From: an uncultured Halomonas sp.
GTDB lineage: Bacteria > Pseudomonadota > Gammaproteobacteria > Pseudomonadales > Halomonadaceae
Direction of reading: 5' to 3'
DNA length: 64,000 nucleotides
Assembly: GCF_946887195.1 (NCBI RefSeq)
Contig: NZ_CAMPKE010000016.1
Span: forward strand, 32,156-96,155
Made by a program: the position numbers and the translations under genes. Below the pieces are notes generated by a model. It saw only the letters and a list, made by a program, of their open reading frames with translations. It was not told where the DNA came from and did not search any database. Positions 24,378 to 35,164 of this stretch are shown piece by piece. Within the stretch, counting starts at the first letter, position 1. The number at the start of each line of letters is the position of its first letter.

Positions 24378-24959
24378 TCACGACGAAAACGTCAGCGTCA
24401 GCACCTGGCCATTCAGCGCCCGCCCCGCTCCACCGGCGAGAAAACGCGCGCAATCGGCGATCGAGGCGCTAGAGGCGCCCTGCGGGCACAGCAGATTGAC
24501 GCGTATTCCCGGTCCACCGCTATCGGCCAGCCGCCGCACCAGAGCGGCCAGCGCCTCGCGCACCATGCTCGCCGCGTGGCTATCGCCATCGGGCGCCACC
24601 GCCACCAGCCGCCCACCGCCACGGCTGTGCATCCACGCGCGGGCGACCTGCAACAGGCTCGATGGATCGGCGACCTGCTCCACCAGGCGTGTCTCGAGCG
24701 CGACGCTACGCGGCAGTGCCTGCGGCGCGCAGACCAGCACGTCGAGCCGCCCCAGCCGGCTCAGCAAGGCATCCAGCGCACCATCGCCGGCAACACTGCC
24801 GAAGCGGTCGTCGCGCTCGCCGCCCAGCCCATCGAGCACATGTTCGAGGCTGGCGGCGTCCGGCGTCAGCAACGCCACGCTGGCACCCTCTTCGAGAAAG
24901 GCCCGTGACAGCGCCTCGAGCAACTCGCCGCCACCGGCGATCAGCACGCGTTTACGCAT
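24378..24959 (-). CDS. Degenerate short-chain dehydrogenase-like protein
   Basis: A 193-residue Rossmann-like protein. It starts with RVLIAGGGELLEALSRAFLEEGASVALL, the beta-alpha-beta nucleotide fold, and later has RLDVLVCAP and GPGIRVNLLCPQG, the usual SDR strand 4 and post-catalytic segments. The catalytic YxxxK pair is missing: where it should lie the sequence is SHAASMVREAL. It is also shorter than typical SDRs (about 250). It begins one base after the stop of the TRAP large permease, so it belongs to that transcript. It could be a non-catalytic relative or a decayed enzyme acting on the imported acid. Confidence 0.6.
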   Translation of the reverse strand: MRKRVLIAGGGELLEALSRAFLEEGASVALLTPDAASLEHVLDGLGGERDDRFGSVAGDGALDALLSRLGRLDVLVCAPQALPRSVALETRLVEQVADPSSLLQVARAWMHSRGGGRLVAVAPDGDSHAASMVREALAALVRRLADSGGPGIRVNLLCPQGASSASIADCARFLAGGAGRALNGQVLTLTFSS

Positions 24960-24960
24960 T

Positions 24961-26316
24961 TCAAATCAATCCGGGTAGCCACAGCACCAGCGACGGAAAG
25001 GCAATGCACAGGATCAGTCCCGTCAGTTGCAGCAGCACGAAGGGAATGATCGAGCGGTAGATGGTGCCGATACCGATCTCGCCTTGGGTAATGCCCTTGA
25101 GATAGAACAGCGCATAGCCGAACGGTGGCGTGAGGAAACTGGTCTGCAGATTGATCGCCACCAGGATCGCGAACCAGATCATCACCCCCTGGCCCGACAT
25201 GTCGTAACCGAAATCGAGCAGTTCGACCACCGGAGCCAGTAATGGCAACACCACGAAGCTGATCTCGATCCACTCGAGGAAGAAGCCCAGCACGAAGATG
25301 ATGCCCATAACCAGCAATAGCAGCCCATAGGGGCCGAGGCCGGTTCCGGTGATCAACTCCTCGATCATGGTGTCGCCACCCAGGCGCTTGAACACGACCG
25401 AGAAACAGGTCGCGCCGATCACCACGAACAGGATCATCGCCGAGGTGCGCGAGGTGTCACGCACGGCATCGCGCAGCGTCGCGAAATCGAGGCTACGCAT
25501 CAGCGCGGCCAGCGCCAGGCTACCCAGTGCGCCGATCGCCGAAGCCTCGGTCGGCGTGGCGATGCCCGCCATGATCGAGCCCAGCACAGCGACGATCAGT
25601 ACCACCGGACCGAGCAGGTCGCGCGCGAGCGCCAGTGGCAGCGGTGTATTGTCGGCATCGATGGCATCGGGATCGGCCAGTGGCGCCCAATCAGGCTTGA
25701 GCCGTGCGGTGATCAACAAGTAGGCGATGTACAACCCGCCCAGCAATAGCCCTGGAAACAGCGCGGCCTTGAACAGATCGCCTACCGAAACCTGCAGGAT
25801 CGAACCCATCAACACCAGCATGATCGATGGCGGTATGAGAATGCCCAGGGTGCCCGAGGCAGCGATGACACCGCAGGCCATTTCCGGGTGGTAGCCCTGC
25901 TTGAGCATCACCGGTAGCGCCAGCAGGCCTAGCATGACCACCGAGGCACCGATGATCCCGGTACTCGCCGCCATGATCACACCGAGCACGGCCACCGATA
26001 CCGCGAGCCCGCCATGGGTGCGTCCGAACAGGCGCTGCAGGGTCAATAGCAAGCGCCGGGCGATGCCGGAGCGTTCGAGCATCAAGCCCATGAACACGAA
26101 CAGCGGAATCGCGATCATCAGCCAGTTCTCGATCACCCCGCCGAAGATGCGCGAACCGACCGTACCCAGAAACGGGATCGGGATGCCACCGATGAAGGCG
26201 AAGGCGATACCCAGTCCGCCGAGCAGAAAGGCCACCGGATAGCCGGTAAAGATGCCAATCAGCAGGCTGACGATCATCAACAGGGCCAACGCATATTCAG
26301 CCACGAATTCAGCCAT
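24961..26316 (-). CDS. TRAP transporter large permease (DctM-like)
   Basis: A 451-residue, approximately 12-helix membrane protein that forms the transport domain of tripartite ATP-independent periplasmic transporters. Typical segments are FVFMGLMLERSGIARRLL, GIIGASVVMLGLLALPVMLKQGY and ASGTLGILIPPSIMLVLMG. The ATG at 26316 is preferred over 26331 because AGGAG lies 7 bases before it. Its start overlaps the small-permease gene by 8 bases. It works with the following small permease and periplasmic binding protein, using a sodium or proton gradient. Confidence 0.93.
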   Translation of the reverse strand: MAEFVAEYALALLMIVSLLIGIFTGYPVAFLLGGLGIAFAFIGGIPIPFLGTVGSRIFGGVIENWLMIAIPLFVFMGLMLERSGIARRLLLTLQRLFGRTHGGLAVSVAVLGVIMAASTGIIGASVVMLGLLALPVMLKQGYHPEMACGVIAASGTLGILIPPSIMLVLMGSILQVSVGDLFKAALFPGLLLGGLYIAYLLITARLKPDWAPLADPDAIDADNTPLPLALARDLLGPVVLIVAVLGSIMAGIATPTEASAIGALGSLALAALMRSLDFATLRDAVRDTSRTSAMILFVVIGATCFSVVFKRLGGDTMIEELITGTGLGPYGLLLLVMGIIFVLGFFLEWIEISFVVLPLLAPVVELLDFGYDMSGQGVMIWFAILVAINLQTSFLTPPFGYALFYLKGITQGEIGIGTIYRSIIPFVLLQLTGLILCIAFPSLVLWLPGLI

Positions 26317-26944
26317 GCATCGGCTCCTCATCGGTATGTGAAGGCGGCAGCCGAGCCGGGTCGAAGAGCCCCGAGAGCTTCTCGAAGACCTGCCCGAACG
26401 CGCCCAGCGCCAGGAAGACCAGACCGAGGGGCAGCATCGCCTTGATCAGATAGCGATCGATCAGACCGCCGTAATTGGAGCGCTCGCCGGAAATGTACGA
26501 CATCGATACGAAGTGCCGGGACAGCCAGGCGATCAGCAGACAGAACGGAATCAGCATCAGCAGGTGACCGAGAATATCGACGATCGCCCGGCCGCGCGGG
26601 GTCAGTTTCTGGTAGACCAGATCGACCCGCACATGGCTGTCGTGATGCAACGCGTAGGTGCCACCGAACAGCGTCAGGATGCCGAACAGGTGCCACTGCA
26701 GTTCGGTCACGCTATTGATGGTCAGGCCATCGCCGAACAGCATCACCTCGCCTTCCCAGCGCACGATGGTGTTGATGCCGAGGATATTGAGCATGACGGT
26801 GGTGAGTACGGCCAGCATCACCAGCAGCACCAGCCAACTGGTCAGACGACCGACGACCAGCCCCAGCCCGACCAAAGGTCGGGCCAGGCCGGCACACACC
26901 GCCGCGCCACGCTCACGCCAGGGCGCAAGAGGGGCGTGTGGCAT
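26309..26944 (-). CDS. TRAP transporter small permease (DctQ-like)
   Basis: A 211-residue four-helix membrane protein. The first helix is LVVGRLTSWLVLLVMLAVLTTVMLNIL and the conserved DctQ segment WEGEVMLFGDGLTINSVTELQWHLFGILTLFGGTYAL is present in parts, followed by HDSHVRVDLVY. It overlaps the binding-protein gene by one base upstream and the large-permease gene downstream. The C-terminal tail is hydrophilic. Confidence 0.92.
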   Translation of the reverse strand: MPHAPLAPWRERGAAVCAGLARPLVGLGLVVGRLTSWLVLLVMLAVLTTVMLNILGINTIVRWEGEVMLFGDGLTINSVTELQWHLFGILTLFGGTYALHHDSHVRVDLVYQKLTPRGRAIVDILGHLLMLIPFCLLIAWLSRHFVSMSYISGERSNYGGLIDRYLIKAMLPLGLVFLALGAFGQVFEKLSGLFDPARLPPSHTDEEPMHG

Positions 26945-28035
26945 CAGCTCTCTCCTTCAGCCGCGTCGACCGGCATCGGAGCGGGCAGTTCCTGCAGCTC
27001 GTACCACGCCTCGATCAGGCCGACATGCTCCATCAGCGACTCGTAGGCTTCCTTGAAGGCCGGGTTGTTGGCCATCTCTTCCTTGCGCACCTCGACCCAG
27101 GCATTTTGCAGCGCCTCGATCACCGGATCCGGGAAGCGCTTGACCGTGACGCCGCTCTCCTCGATCTCGCGAATGGTGCGTACCTGCTGCGGCGGCGCGG
27201 CGGCCATCGACCACTGCAGGGTCGCCCGGCAGGCGGTTTCGAACTGCGCCTTGCGCTCGTCGCTGTACTCGTCCCAGACGTCTTGATTGACGATCAGCGA
27301 GAACCAGCTCGCGCTCTGATGCCAGCCGGGGAAATAGTAGTACTTGGCGATCTCGTCGAAGCCCATCGCCGCATCGACCTGCGGAATCGAGAACTCGGTG
27401 GCGTCGATTCGCCCACGCTCGAGCGACAGGTAGATCTCGCCGCCGGGGATCAGCTGGGTGGAGGCGCCCAATTTGTTGAGCACGCGCGCGCCGAGGCCGG
27501 AGATGCGCATCGACAGGCCTTCGAAGTCCTCGGGGGTATTGATCTCCTTGTTGTACCAGCCGCCGGTCTCCTGCGGCGAGATGAAACACGGCAGTACCTT
27601 CACGCCGTAGGGATCGTAGGCTTTCTGCAGCAGTTCGGTGCCCTCGCCGGCCCACATCCACGACATGAAAGCCTCGGGCGATGGGCCGAACGGCAGCGCG
27701 CCATACAGGTTGGTGATCGGTACCGTGCCGGCCCAATAGCCGATCCAGTCCCAGCCGGCCTGGATCGCCCCCGAGGAGACCGAATTGAACACCTCGAACG
27801 GCGGCACCAGGTCGCCGGGTTCGTGGACTTCGAGCGACACGGCGCCACCGGTGGCCTTCTGCAACTCCTCGGAGAGCCTCACGGCACCGGCGCCGAGAAA
27901 GTTCTGGGTCGAGAAGACGCTGGCGGTATTGAGTTTCGCGGGCCCTTCGGCCAGCGCCGGCGTGGTCAACGCGACGGTCGCGACCGCGCCGATGGCGACG
28001 GCGATCAGGGAACGAGCGAAAACGGGGCTTGGCAT
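26944..28035 (-). CDS. TRAP transporter periplasmic binding protein (DctP family, TakP-like)
   Basis: A 363-residue binding protein with a signal peptide (cleavage after ALTTPALAEG near residue 29). The ligand-site arginine is in the SMRISGLGARVL segment, and the hallmark GGEIYLSLERGRIDATEF is present. The region AMGFDEIAKYYYFPGWHQ resembles 2-oxoacid-binding TakP and mannitol/chloroaromatic-type DctPs, suggesting a carboxylate ligand. First gene of the TRAP operon, behind a candidate sigma-54 promoter and activator sites. Confidence 0.93.
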   Translation of the reverse strand: MPSPVFARSLIAVAIGAVATVALTTPALAEGPAKLNTASVFSTQNFLGAGAVRLSEELQKATGGAVSLEVHEPGDLVPPFEVFNSVSSGAIQAGWDWIGYWAGTVPITNLYGALPFGPSPEAFMSWMWAGEGTELLQKAYDPYGVKVLPCFISPQETGGWYNKEINTPEDFEGLSMRISGLGARVLNKLGASTQLIPGGEIYLSLERGRIDATEFSIPQVDAAMGFDEIAKYYYFPGWHQSASWFSLIVNQDVWDEYSDERKAQFETACRATLQWSMAAAPPQQVRTIREIEESGVTVKRFPDPVIEALQNAWVEVRKEEMANNPAFKEAYESLMEHVGLIEAWYELQELPAPMPVDAAEGES

Positions 28036-28090
28036 GACTGACTCCTTGCAATTGTTGTTGTACGCCCGAGAAGGGCTGCCAACCCCTTAA

Positions 28091-28107
28091 CGCAAGGAGA
28101 CTGCCAG
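28091..28107 (-). promoter_or_regulatory. Candidate sigma-54 (-24/-12) promoter of the TRAP operon
   Basis: On the minus strand CTGGCAG, four bases and then CTTGCG give the GG and GC dinucleotides of the -24 and -12 elements with exactly 10 bases between them, as required. The site is about 56 bases before the start of the binding-protein gene, and an enhancer-binding activator gene lies just upstream. Confidence 0.75.
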
Positions 28108-28212
28108 TTAGAATAATTGCCTTGATAAGCAAATGGTTACATTGCAACCAACGACCTTGCGGCTACGCTTCGCGGGTTATCGGTGAGGTTTCGGAGCGCA
28201 GACGCCGGATTT

Positions 28213-28305
28213 CGTCCGAATAATCGGACGACAATGGCGTTGACGCGGCCACCGCGCGAGCTCGCAACCGTCCGGTCTTTCGGTCGCCGTCCATAAATCC
28301 GGACG
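28213..28305 (-). promoter_or_regulatory. Three candidate enhancer dyads for the sigma-54 activator
   Basis: CGTCC-N8-GGACG occurs at 28213-28230 and 28288-28305, and CGTCC-N8-GGTCG (one mismatch) at 28269-28286. The cluster spans about 105-200 bases upstream of the -24 element, the classical distance for NtrC-type enhancers, and lies between the activator gene's stop and the TRAP promoter. A second dyad type, TGGTT-N7-AACCA at 28134-28150, is nearer the promoter. Confidence 0.6.
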
Positions 28306-28308
28306 CAC

Positions 28309-29703
<1,395 letters not shown>

Positions 29704-29872
29704 GGCCAAATCCGTGTGGTGATCGTCGCCACCAGCATTGCAGAGTTGGCGCGCGCGACAAGGCGACCTTGGGTGTATTAGGGTGCTCTGATGACGTGTT
29801 GATAATCAGCACAAGTATAGGATTCCACAGCGCACCCATGACACTGAAGCCTTCAAGAGCGCACAGCCGCTT

Positions 29873-30586
29873 ATGAACGATATCGCCGTTTTTATCATCA
29901 TTGCCGCCGCCACCGGTATCGCCGCCTTCGTTCAGGGTGCGATAGGCATCGGCTTCGCGCTGATTCTCGCGCCGGTGATAGGCTTCTTGCGCCCCGACCT
30001 GCTGCCGATCGCGCTTCTGATCCTGATGCTGCCGCTCAACTTTTACGTTGGCCTGCGCGAACGCGACGCTATCGACTGGAAGGGCGTGGGCTGGATCAGC
30101 GCGGGGCGCTTGCCCGGCACCTTCGTGGGGCTGTGGATTCTGGTCATCATGACCGCCGAGAGCCTGAACCAGTTGATCGGCGCATCGATCGTCATTGCCG
30201 TGCTCGCCGCCCTGTTCGCCCCGGTGTTTCAGCCACGGGTGGGCTCATGCATGGCGGTCGGTGCGATCACCGGCATCACCGAGACAGCGACCGGCATCGG
30301 CGGCCCGCCGCTGGCGCTACTCTATCAGCACCGGCCCGGCCCGATACTGCGTTCGACCATCGCCTGCTGCTTTTTGATCGGCGAGATCATCTCGCTGATC
30401 ATTCTCGCCGCGGCGGGCCAGGTGCATCTCGATCAACTGCTATGGGCGCTCTACCTGCTGCCGCCCCTGCTCGTCGGTAGTGCCGCCAGCCGCATCGTGC
30501 ACCATCGGATCGATGCCAAGCGGCTGCGCCAGGGCGTGCTGCTGTTCGCGCTGGTATCGGGGATCATCCTGCTGATTCCTCAATAG
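29873..30586 (+). CDS. TauE/SafE family membrane permease
   Basis: A 237-residue protein with about seven or eight hydrophobic segments and the duplicated TauE/SafE pattern: AFVQGAIGIGFALILAPVIGFLRPDLLPIALL in the first half and GITETATGIGGPPLALLYQHR in the second. Family members have been linked to export of sulfite or organosulfur compounds, but most are uncharacterised. The gene is divergent from the sigma-54 activator. The ribosome-binding site before ATG 29873 is weak. Confidence 0.85.
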   Translation: MNDIAVFIIIAAATGIAAFVQGAIGIGFALILAPVIGFLRPDLLPIALLILMLPLNFYVGLRERDAIDWKGVGWISAGRLPGTFVGLWILVIMTAESLNQLIGASIVIAVLAALFAPVFQPRVGSCMAVGAITGITETATGIGGPPLALLYQHRPGPILRSTIACCFLIGEIISLIILAAAGQVHLDQLLWALYLLPPLLVGSAASRIVHHRIDAKRLRQGVLLFALVSGIILLIPQ

Positions 30587-30597
30587 TTCTGTGCCGC

Positions 30598-31053
30598 TTA
30601 TCCGCCCAGAAAAGACGATGTCGCCTGATCGGCCAATAGCCCACAGACCTTTTCCCCGGCCCGATCCTTCAAGCGGCCCAGGTCGAAGGATTGGCCATCT
30701 CCGCCCTGCAGGATGCCCTTCGCTCCCTGCAGGAAGCCGCTGTCTTCGCTGGATTCGTCTTGCATGCCCAGCTTGTCCATCAGCTGGTTCCTGGCGATAT
30801 CGCCGGCGCTGCCCAGATAGCCGTTTTCCTGGCAGTAACTCAGCACGCCGGCTGCATTCTTCATGCTGCCGAAATCGAAAGAACCACTCGACAGCGAACT
30901 CAACAGCGACGCGCCCTGGCCACCTGCGCCATTCGAGATCATGCCGCCGGCCTTCTCCTTCAAACCGTCGATACTAATGGCGTGCGCCTGCCCCAGCGTT
31001 GCCAGACCAATGACGATAGCCACGAGGGCCGTACGGATGTTGCGCAATTCCAT
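30598..31053 (-). CDS. DUF2501 family secreted protein
   Basis: A 151-residue protein with a signal peptide (cleavage after LATLGQAHA, near residue 24). The mature part is rich in Gly and Ser and contains two similar segments (GSFDFGSMKNAAG and QSFDLGRLKDRAG), with paired cysteines in SYCQENGYL and EKVCGLLA. This matches the YjjA-like DUF2501 family of unknown function. AAGGAGA precedes ATG 31053; an upstream in-frame start at 31134 is not used. Convergent with the TauE-like gene. Confidence 0.8.
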   Translation of the reverse strand: MELRNIRTALVAIVIGLATLGQAHAISIDGLKEKAGGMISNGAGGQGASLLSSLSSGSFDFGSMKNAAGVLSYCQENGYLGSAGDIARNQLMDKLGMQDESSEDSGFLQGAKGILQGGDGQSFDLGRLKDRAGEKVCGLLADQATSSFLGG

Positions 31054-31296
31054 GTGATCGATCTCCTTACCACGAGTACGCCGGAACAGAGATGGGCACC
31101 GCCTCATGCGGGTCATCAGATCAAAGGCTGACATAGAATCGCGCGTGCTGCGAATCGTTATCTTGTGGGTTCGTTGTTATCGCCGCCAAGCGTACGGTCC
31201 ATGCCTGAGCACAGCGTCGATGAAGTAGATAACATTGACCAATCGGTAGATGCGTTTACTCTCGGGCAGGACAAGACAACCCAAGGAACCCGCACA

Positions 31297-32079
31297 ATGA
31301 CAAGAACGCTCATCGTATTGGCAACGCTGACGCTATCCGCCACCAGCGTGGCGCAGGCACAAGAACCGACCGACTCGCATCTGGATCGAATTCTCGAACA
31401 GGGCCATGTGCGCATCTGTACCACTGGCGATTACAAGCCGTTTACCTACCTCGACCCACAGACCGGTACGTTCGAGGGCATCGATGTCGATATGGGAAAA
31501 GACCTGGCCGAGGCGCTCGGCGTCGAGGCACGCTTCGTACAAACCTCGTGGCCCACGCTGATGCAGGATTTCACCGCCGGTAAATGTGACATCGCCATGG
31601 GCGGGATTTCAGTCAATCTCGACCGACAACAGAAAGCGTATTTCAGCATTCCCTATTTCAAGGGCGGCAAGACGCCGATCACCCGCTGCGAGAACGTGGA
31701 TAAGTTTCAGACGCTGGAGCAGATCGACCAGCCCGGCGTAACCGCGATCGTCAATCCCGGTGGCACCAACGAGCGCTTCGCCCGTGCCAACCTCGACGAG
31801 GCGGAGATCGTCATGTATGACGACAACGTCACGATCTTCAAGCAGATCGTCGCCGGCGAGGCCGATTTGATGATGACGGATGCCATCGAGACCGTGCTTC
31901 AAGCCAACCTCAACCCGGAGCTCTGCGCCGTGCATCCGCAGAACCCCTTCACCTACTCTGAAAAAAGCTACCTGCTGCCGCGTGGCGACGAGGTCTGGAA
32001 AGCCTGGGTGGATCAGTGGTTGCACTTGAGCAAGGCGACCGGCGAGTTCGATGCCATCAAGGGAAAATGGCTCGAGTGA
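31297..32079 (+). CDS. pheC: Periplasmic cyclohexadienyl dehydratase PheC
   Basis: A 260-residue protein with a signal peptide (cleaved near VAQAQE, residue 21) and a family 3 solute-binding fold. It is much closer to Pseudomonas PheC than to transport proteins: TTGDYKPFTYLD, TSWPTLMQDFTAGKCDIAMGGISVNLDRQ in parts, YFSIPYFKGGKTPITRC, FQTLEQIDQPGVTAIVNPGG, and ADLMMTDAIE all match that enzyme. PheC dehydrates arogenate and prephenate to phenylalanine and phenylpyruvate in the periplasm. No ABC permease genes adjoin it, which fits an enzyme role. ATG 31297 has AAGGA 9 bases upstream. Confidence 0.9.
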   Translation: MTRTLIVLATLTLSATSVAQAQEPTDSHLDRILEQGHVRICTTGDYKPFTYLDPQTGTFEGIDVDMGKDLAEALGVEARFVQTSWPTLMQDFTAGKCDIAMGGISVNLDRQQKAYFSIPYFKGGKTPITRCENVDKFQTLEQIDQPGVTAIVNPGGTNERFARANLDEAEIVMYDDNVTIFKQIVAGEADLMMTDAIETVLQANLNPELCAVHPQNPFTYSEKSYLLPRGDEVWKAWVDQWLHLSKATGEFDAIKGKWLE

Positions 32080-32098
32080 AGTAGGCGCTTACCGCCCG

Positions 32099-32136
32099 CG
32101 CCGGGTGCTTTCGATGATACCCGGCGTGGTGGTTTT
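32099..32136 (+). terminator. Probable terminator of pheC
   Basis: An 8-bp G+C-rich stem (32099-32106 with 32119-32126) with a 12-base loop is followed six bases later by TTTT. It lies in the pheC/polA convergent interval. Confidence 0.5.
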
Positions 32137-32219
32137 GTAGTCGGTGACCGCATCTGACCAGAACGGAACCCACCATCAGTTAATATCAGCCCGGCCTTCA
32201 CCGGACTGACTCTCTCCCC

Positions 32220-35003
32220 TCAGTGCGCTTCGTCCCAGTTATCTCCCACCTCGGCCTCAACGATCAGCGGTACCTTGAGTTCGGCGGCGCTCTGCATGCG
32301 CTGCTTGACCGCGCCGATGAAGTCGCCGACCTGGCTCTCCTTGACCTCGAAGACCAGTTCGTCGTGGACCTGCATGACCATCATGGCGTCGAATTCACTC
32401 TGCTCTTCTAGCGGCGCGAGCCAGGCGTCGACGTCGATCATCGCGCGCTTGATGATGTCGGCGGCGGTGCCTTGCATGGGGGCGTTGATCGCGGTGCGCT
32501 CGGCGGCCTGGCGGCGGGCGTGTTGGCGCGAGTTGATCTCGGGCAGGTAGAGGCGCCGCCCGGATACCGTCTCGACGAAGCCATCCTCGGCGGCCTGGGA
32601 GCGGATGGCGTTCATGAAGCGCGCGACGCCAGGGTAGCGGTCGAAATAGCGATCGATGTAGGTCTGCGCCTGGCTGCGATCGACGCGTAGCTGCTTGCCC
32701 AGCCCCCAGGCGCTCATGCCGTAGATCAACCCGAAATTGATCGCCTTGGCGCTGCGCCGTTGATCGGGCAGCACGTTTTCCAGCGCCACGCCGAAGACCT
32801 CGGCGGCGGTGGCGGTGTGAATGTCGCGCTCTTCGGCGAAGGCGTCGAGCAGGCCCTTGTCCTCCGACAGATGTGCCATGATGCGCAGTTCGATCTGCGA
32901 GTAGTCGGCGGCGACGATGCGATAGCCGGGCCGGGCGATGAACGCCTGGCGAATCTTGCGGCCCTCTTCGGTGCGAATCGGGATGTTCTGCAGGTTGGGA
33001 TCGGATGACGACAGCCGCCCGGTGGCGGTCACCGCCTGATGGTAGCTGGTGTGGATGCGCCCGGTGGTCTTGTCGACCAGCAGCGGCAGCTTGTCGGTGT
33101 AGGTCGATTTGAGCTTGGTCAGGCCGCGATGGGCCATGATCACCTTGGGCAGCGGGTAGTCCAGCGCCAGTTCTTCGAGCACTGCCTCGGCGGTCGAGGG
33201 CGCGCCCTTGGGGGTCTTCTTGAGCACCGGAATCTTCTGCTCGTCGAACAGGATCTCGCAGAGCTGCTTGGGCGAGCCCAGATTGAACTCGCGCCCGGCG
33301 ATCTCGAAGGCGTCCTTTTCGAGCTCGTGAATACGCTCCGCCAGCTCCTGGCTCTGTTTGTGCAGGCGCGCCACATCGAGCGCCACACCGCCACGCTCCA
33401 TGCGCGAGAGCACCGGAATCAGCGGGCGCTCCAGGGTGTCGAGCACCTCGCCCAGGCGGCCTTCGGCCTCGACGCGGGGCCTGAGCTCGCGATGCAGGCG
33501 CAGGGTCACGTCGGCATCCTCGCAGGCATAGGGCACCGCCTGCTCCAGCGCGATCTGGTTAAAGGTGAGCTGCTTGGCGCCCTTGCCGGCGATCTCCGTG
33601 AAGCTGATGGTCTTCTCGCCGAGGTATTTGAGCGCCAGCGAATCCATGTCGTGGCGGGTGGCGGTGGAGTTGAGCACGTAGGATTCGAGCATGGTGTCGG
33701 TCAGCGGCCCGACCACGCGGATGTCGTAGCGCGCCAGCACCGAAATATCGTATTTCAGATTCTGGCCGATCTTGCCCTGATTGGGGTCTTCCCACAGCGG
33801 CTTGAGCGCGGCGAGCACGGCGTCGCGGTCGAGTTGCTCGGGGGCGTCGAGATAGTCGTGAGCGAGCGGAATGTAGGCCGCTTCACCCGGCTCCAGCGCC
33901 AGGCCGACACCGACGATCTCGGCCTCCATATAATTGAGGCTGGTGGTTTCTAGATCGAAGCAGAACACCTCGGCGCTTTTCAGCCGGGTAAGCCAGGCAT
34001 CGAAATCGGCCTGCGTCAGCAGGGTATGATCGCTCCGATCGCTGGTGGCCAGGGCCGTGCCGTCATCGCCACCGCTAACGGTTCTGGACGAGGGAGCGCC
34101 GCCTGACACGTCATCGACGCCCTTGTCGTTACCGGCGAGCAACTCGGAGAGCCAGGCGTTGAATTCCAGCTCGCGGTAAAGCTCGAGCAGCGCCTCACGA
34201 TCGGGATGAGCGATATCCAGGTCGTCGAGCCCCACCGGCAGTTCGCAATCGGTCTTGATGGTCGCCAGCTTGTAGGACAAGAACGCCTGTTCGCGATTTT
34301 CCTCAAGCTTCTTGGGCAACGATTTGGCACCGCGTACGGCCAGCGTGGCGACCTTGTCGAGATCGGCATAGAGCGCATCCAACCCGCCCACGCCCTGCAG
34401 CAGCCCCAGCGCGGTCTTGGCGCCGACACCGGGCACGCCGGGAATGTTGTCGACCTTGTCTCCCATCAGTGCGAGATAGTCGATGATCAACTCCGGCGGC
34501 AGGCCGAACTTGGCGTTGACGCCGGCAACGTCGAGCGTCTCGTTCTTCATGGTGTTGACCAGCGTGATGTGGCCATTGACCAGCTGCGCCATGTCCTTGT
34601 CGCCGGTGGAGATCACCGCGTCGCGGCCGGCCTCGGTGGCATGGCGCGCCAGCGTGCCGATCACGTCGTCGGCCTCGACGCCTTCGACGCACAGCAGCGG
34701 CAGGCCCAGCGCCTTCACGCAGGCGTGCAGCGGTTCGACCTGTTCGCGCAGATCGTCGGGCATCGGTGGGCGGTGGGCCTTGTACTGCTCGAACAGCTCG
34801 TCGCGAAAGGTCTTGCCCTTGGCATCGAAGATTACCGCCATGGGGCTGTTGGGGTACTGCTTGATCAGGCTCTTGAGCATGTTGAGCACGCCCTTGACCG
34901 CACCGGTGGGCTTGCCCTGCGAGGTGGTCAGCGGTGGCAGCGCATGAAAGGCCCGGTACAGGTAGGAGGAACCGTCGACGAGAACGATGGGCGTGTCGGC
35001 CAT
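32220..35003 (-). CDS. polA: DNA polymerase I
   Basis: A 927-residue DNA repair and Okazaki-fragment polymerase of full normal length. The N-terminal 5'-3' exonuclease has [14 protein letters not shown] and [12 protein letters not shown]. The 3'-5' proofreading domain is intact with FDLETTSL and the later [11 protein letters not shown] and [11 protein letters not shown]. The polymerase domain has motif [16 protein letters not shown], motif [22 protein letters not shown] in part, and motif [15 protein letters not shown] 35003 follows an AGGGA-type site; an in-frame extension to 35069 lacks homology. Transcribed toward pheC. Confidence 0.97.
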   Translation of the reverse strand: MADTPIVLVDGSSYLYRAFHALPPLTTSQGKPTGAVKGVLNMLKSLIKQYPNSPMAVIFDAKGKTFRDELFEQYKAHRPPMPDDLREQVEPLHACVKALGLPLLCVEGVEADDVIGTLARHATEAGRDAVISTGDKDMAQLVNGHITLVNTMKNETLDVAGVNAKFGLPPELIIDYLALMGDKVDNIPGVPGVGAKTALGLLQGVGGLDALYADLDKVATLAVRGAKSLPKKLEENREQAFLSYKLATIKTDCELPVGLDDLDIAHPDREALLELYRELEFNAWLSELLAGNDKGVDDVSGGAPSSRTVSGGDDGTALATSDRSDHTLLTQADFDAWLTRLKSAEVFCFDLETTSLNYMEAEIVGVGLALEPGEAAYIPLAHDYLDAPEQLDRDAVLAALKPLWEDPNQGKIGQNLKYDISVLARYDIRVVGPLTDTMLESYVLNSTATRHDMDSLALKYLGEKTISFTEIAGKGAKQLTFNQIALEQAVPYACEDADVTLRLHRELRPRVEAEGRLGEVLDTLERPLIPVLSRMERGGVALDVARLHKQSQELAERIHELEKDAFEIAGREFNLGSPKQLCEILFDEQKIPVLKKTPKGAPSTAEAVLEELALDYPLPKVIMAHRGLTKLKSTYTDKLPLLVDKTTGRIHTSYHQAVTATGRLSSSDPNLQNIPIRTEEGRKIRQAFIARPGYRIVAADYSQIELRIMAHLSEDKGLLDAFAEERDIHTATAAEVFGVALENVLPDQRRSAKAINFGLIYGMSAWGLGKQLRVDRSQAQTYIDRYFDRYPGVARFMNAIRSQAAEDGFVETVSGRRLYLPEINSRQHARRQAAERTAINAPMQGTAADIIKRAMIDVDAWLAPLEEQSEFDAMMVMQVHDELVFEVKESQVGDFIGAVKQRMQSAAELKVPLIVEAEVGDNWDEAH

Positions 35004-35164
35004 GGAGAAGGTTTCCCTGATGAGGCGAATGACGCATGGGTATCTGTCCCATGATACGCAAGCTGGCACGAGCCGTCAGCGCCGCATGCAAGATGCAAAG
35101 CAACCGATTTTACGCATACACTGAGGGTACTGCGTCGGTCTTCGATGACGCCATGGAGGTAGTT

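Noticed and set aside
26957..28147. A 396-codon minus-strand frame over the TRAP binding-protein gene
   Set aside because: Arg/Gly-rich shadow in another frame of the clearly recognisable DctP gene.
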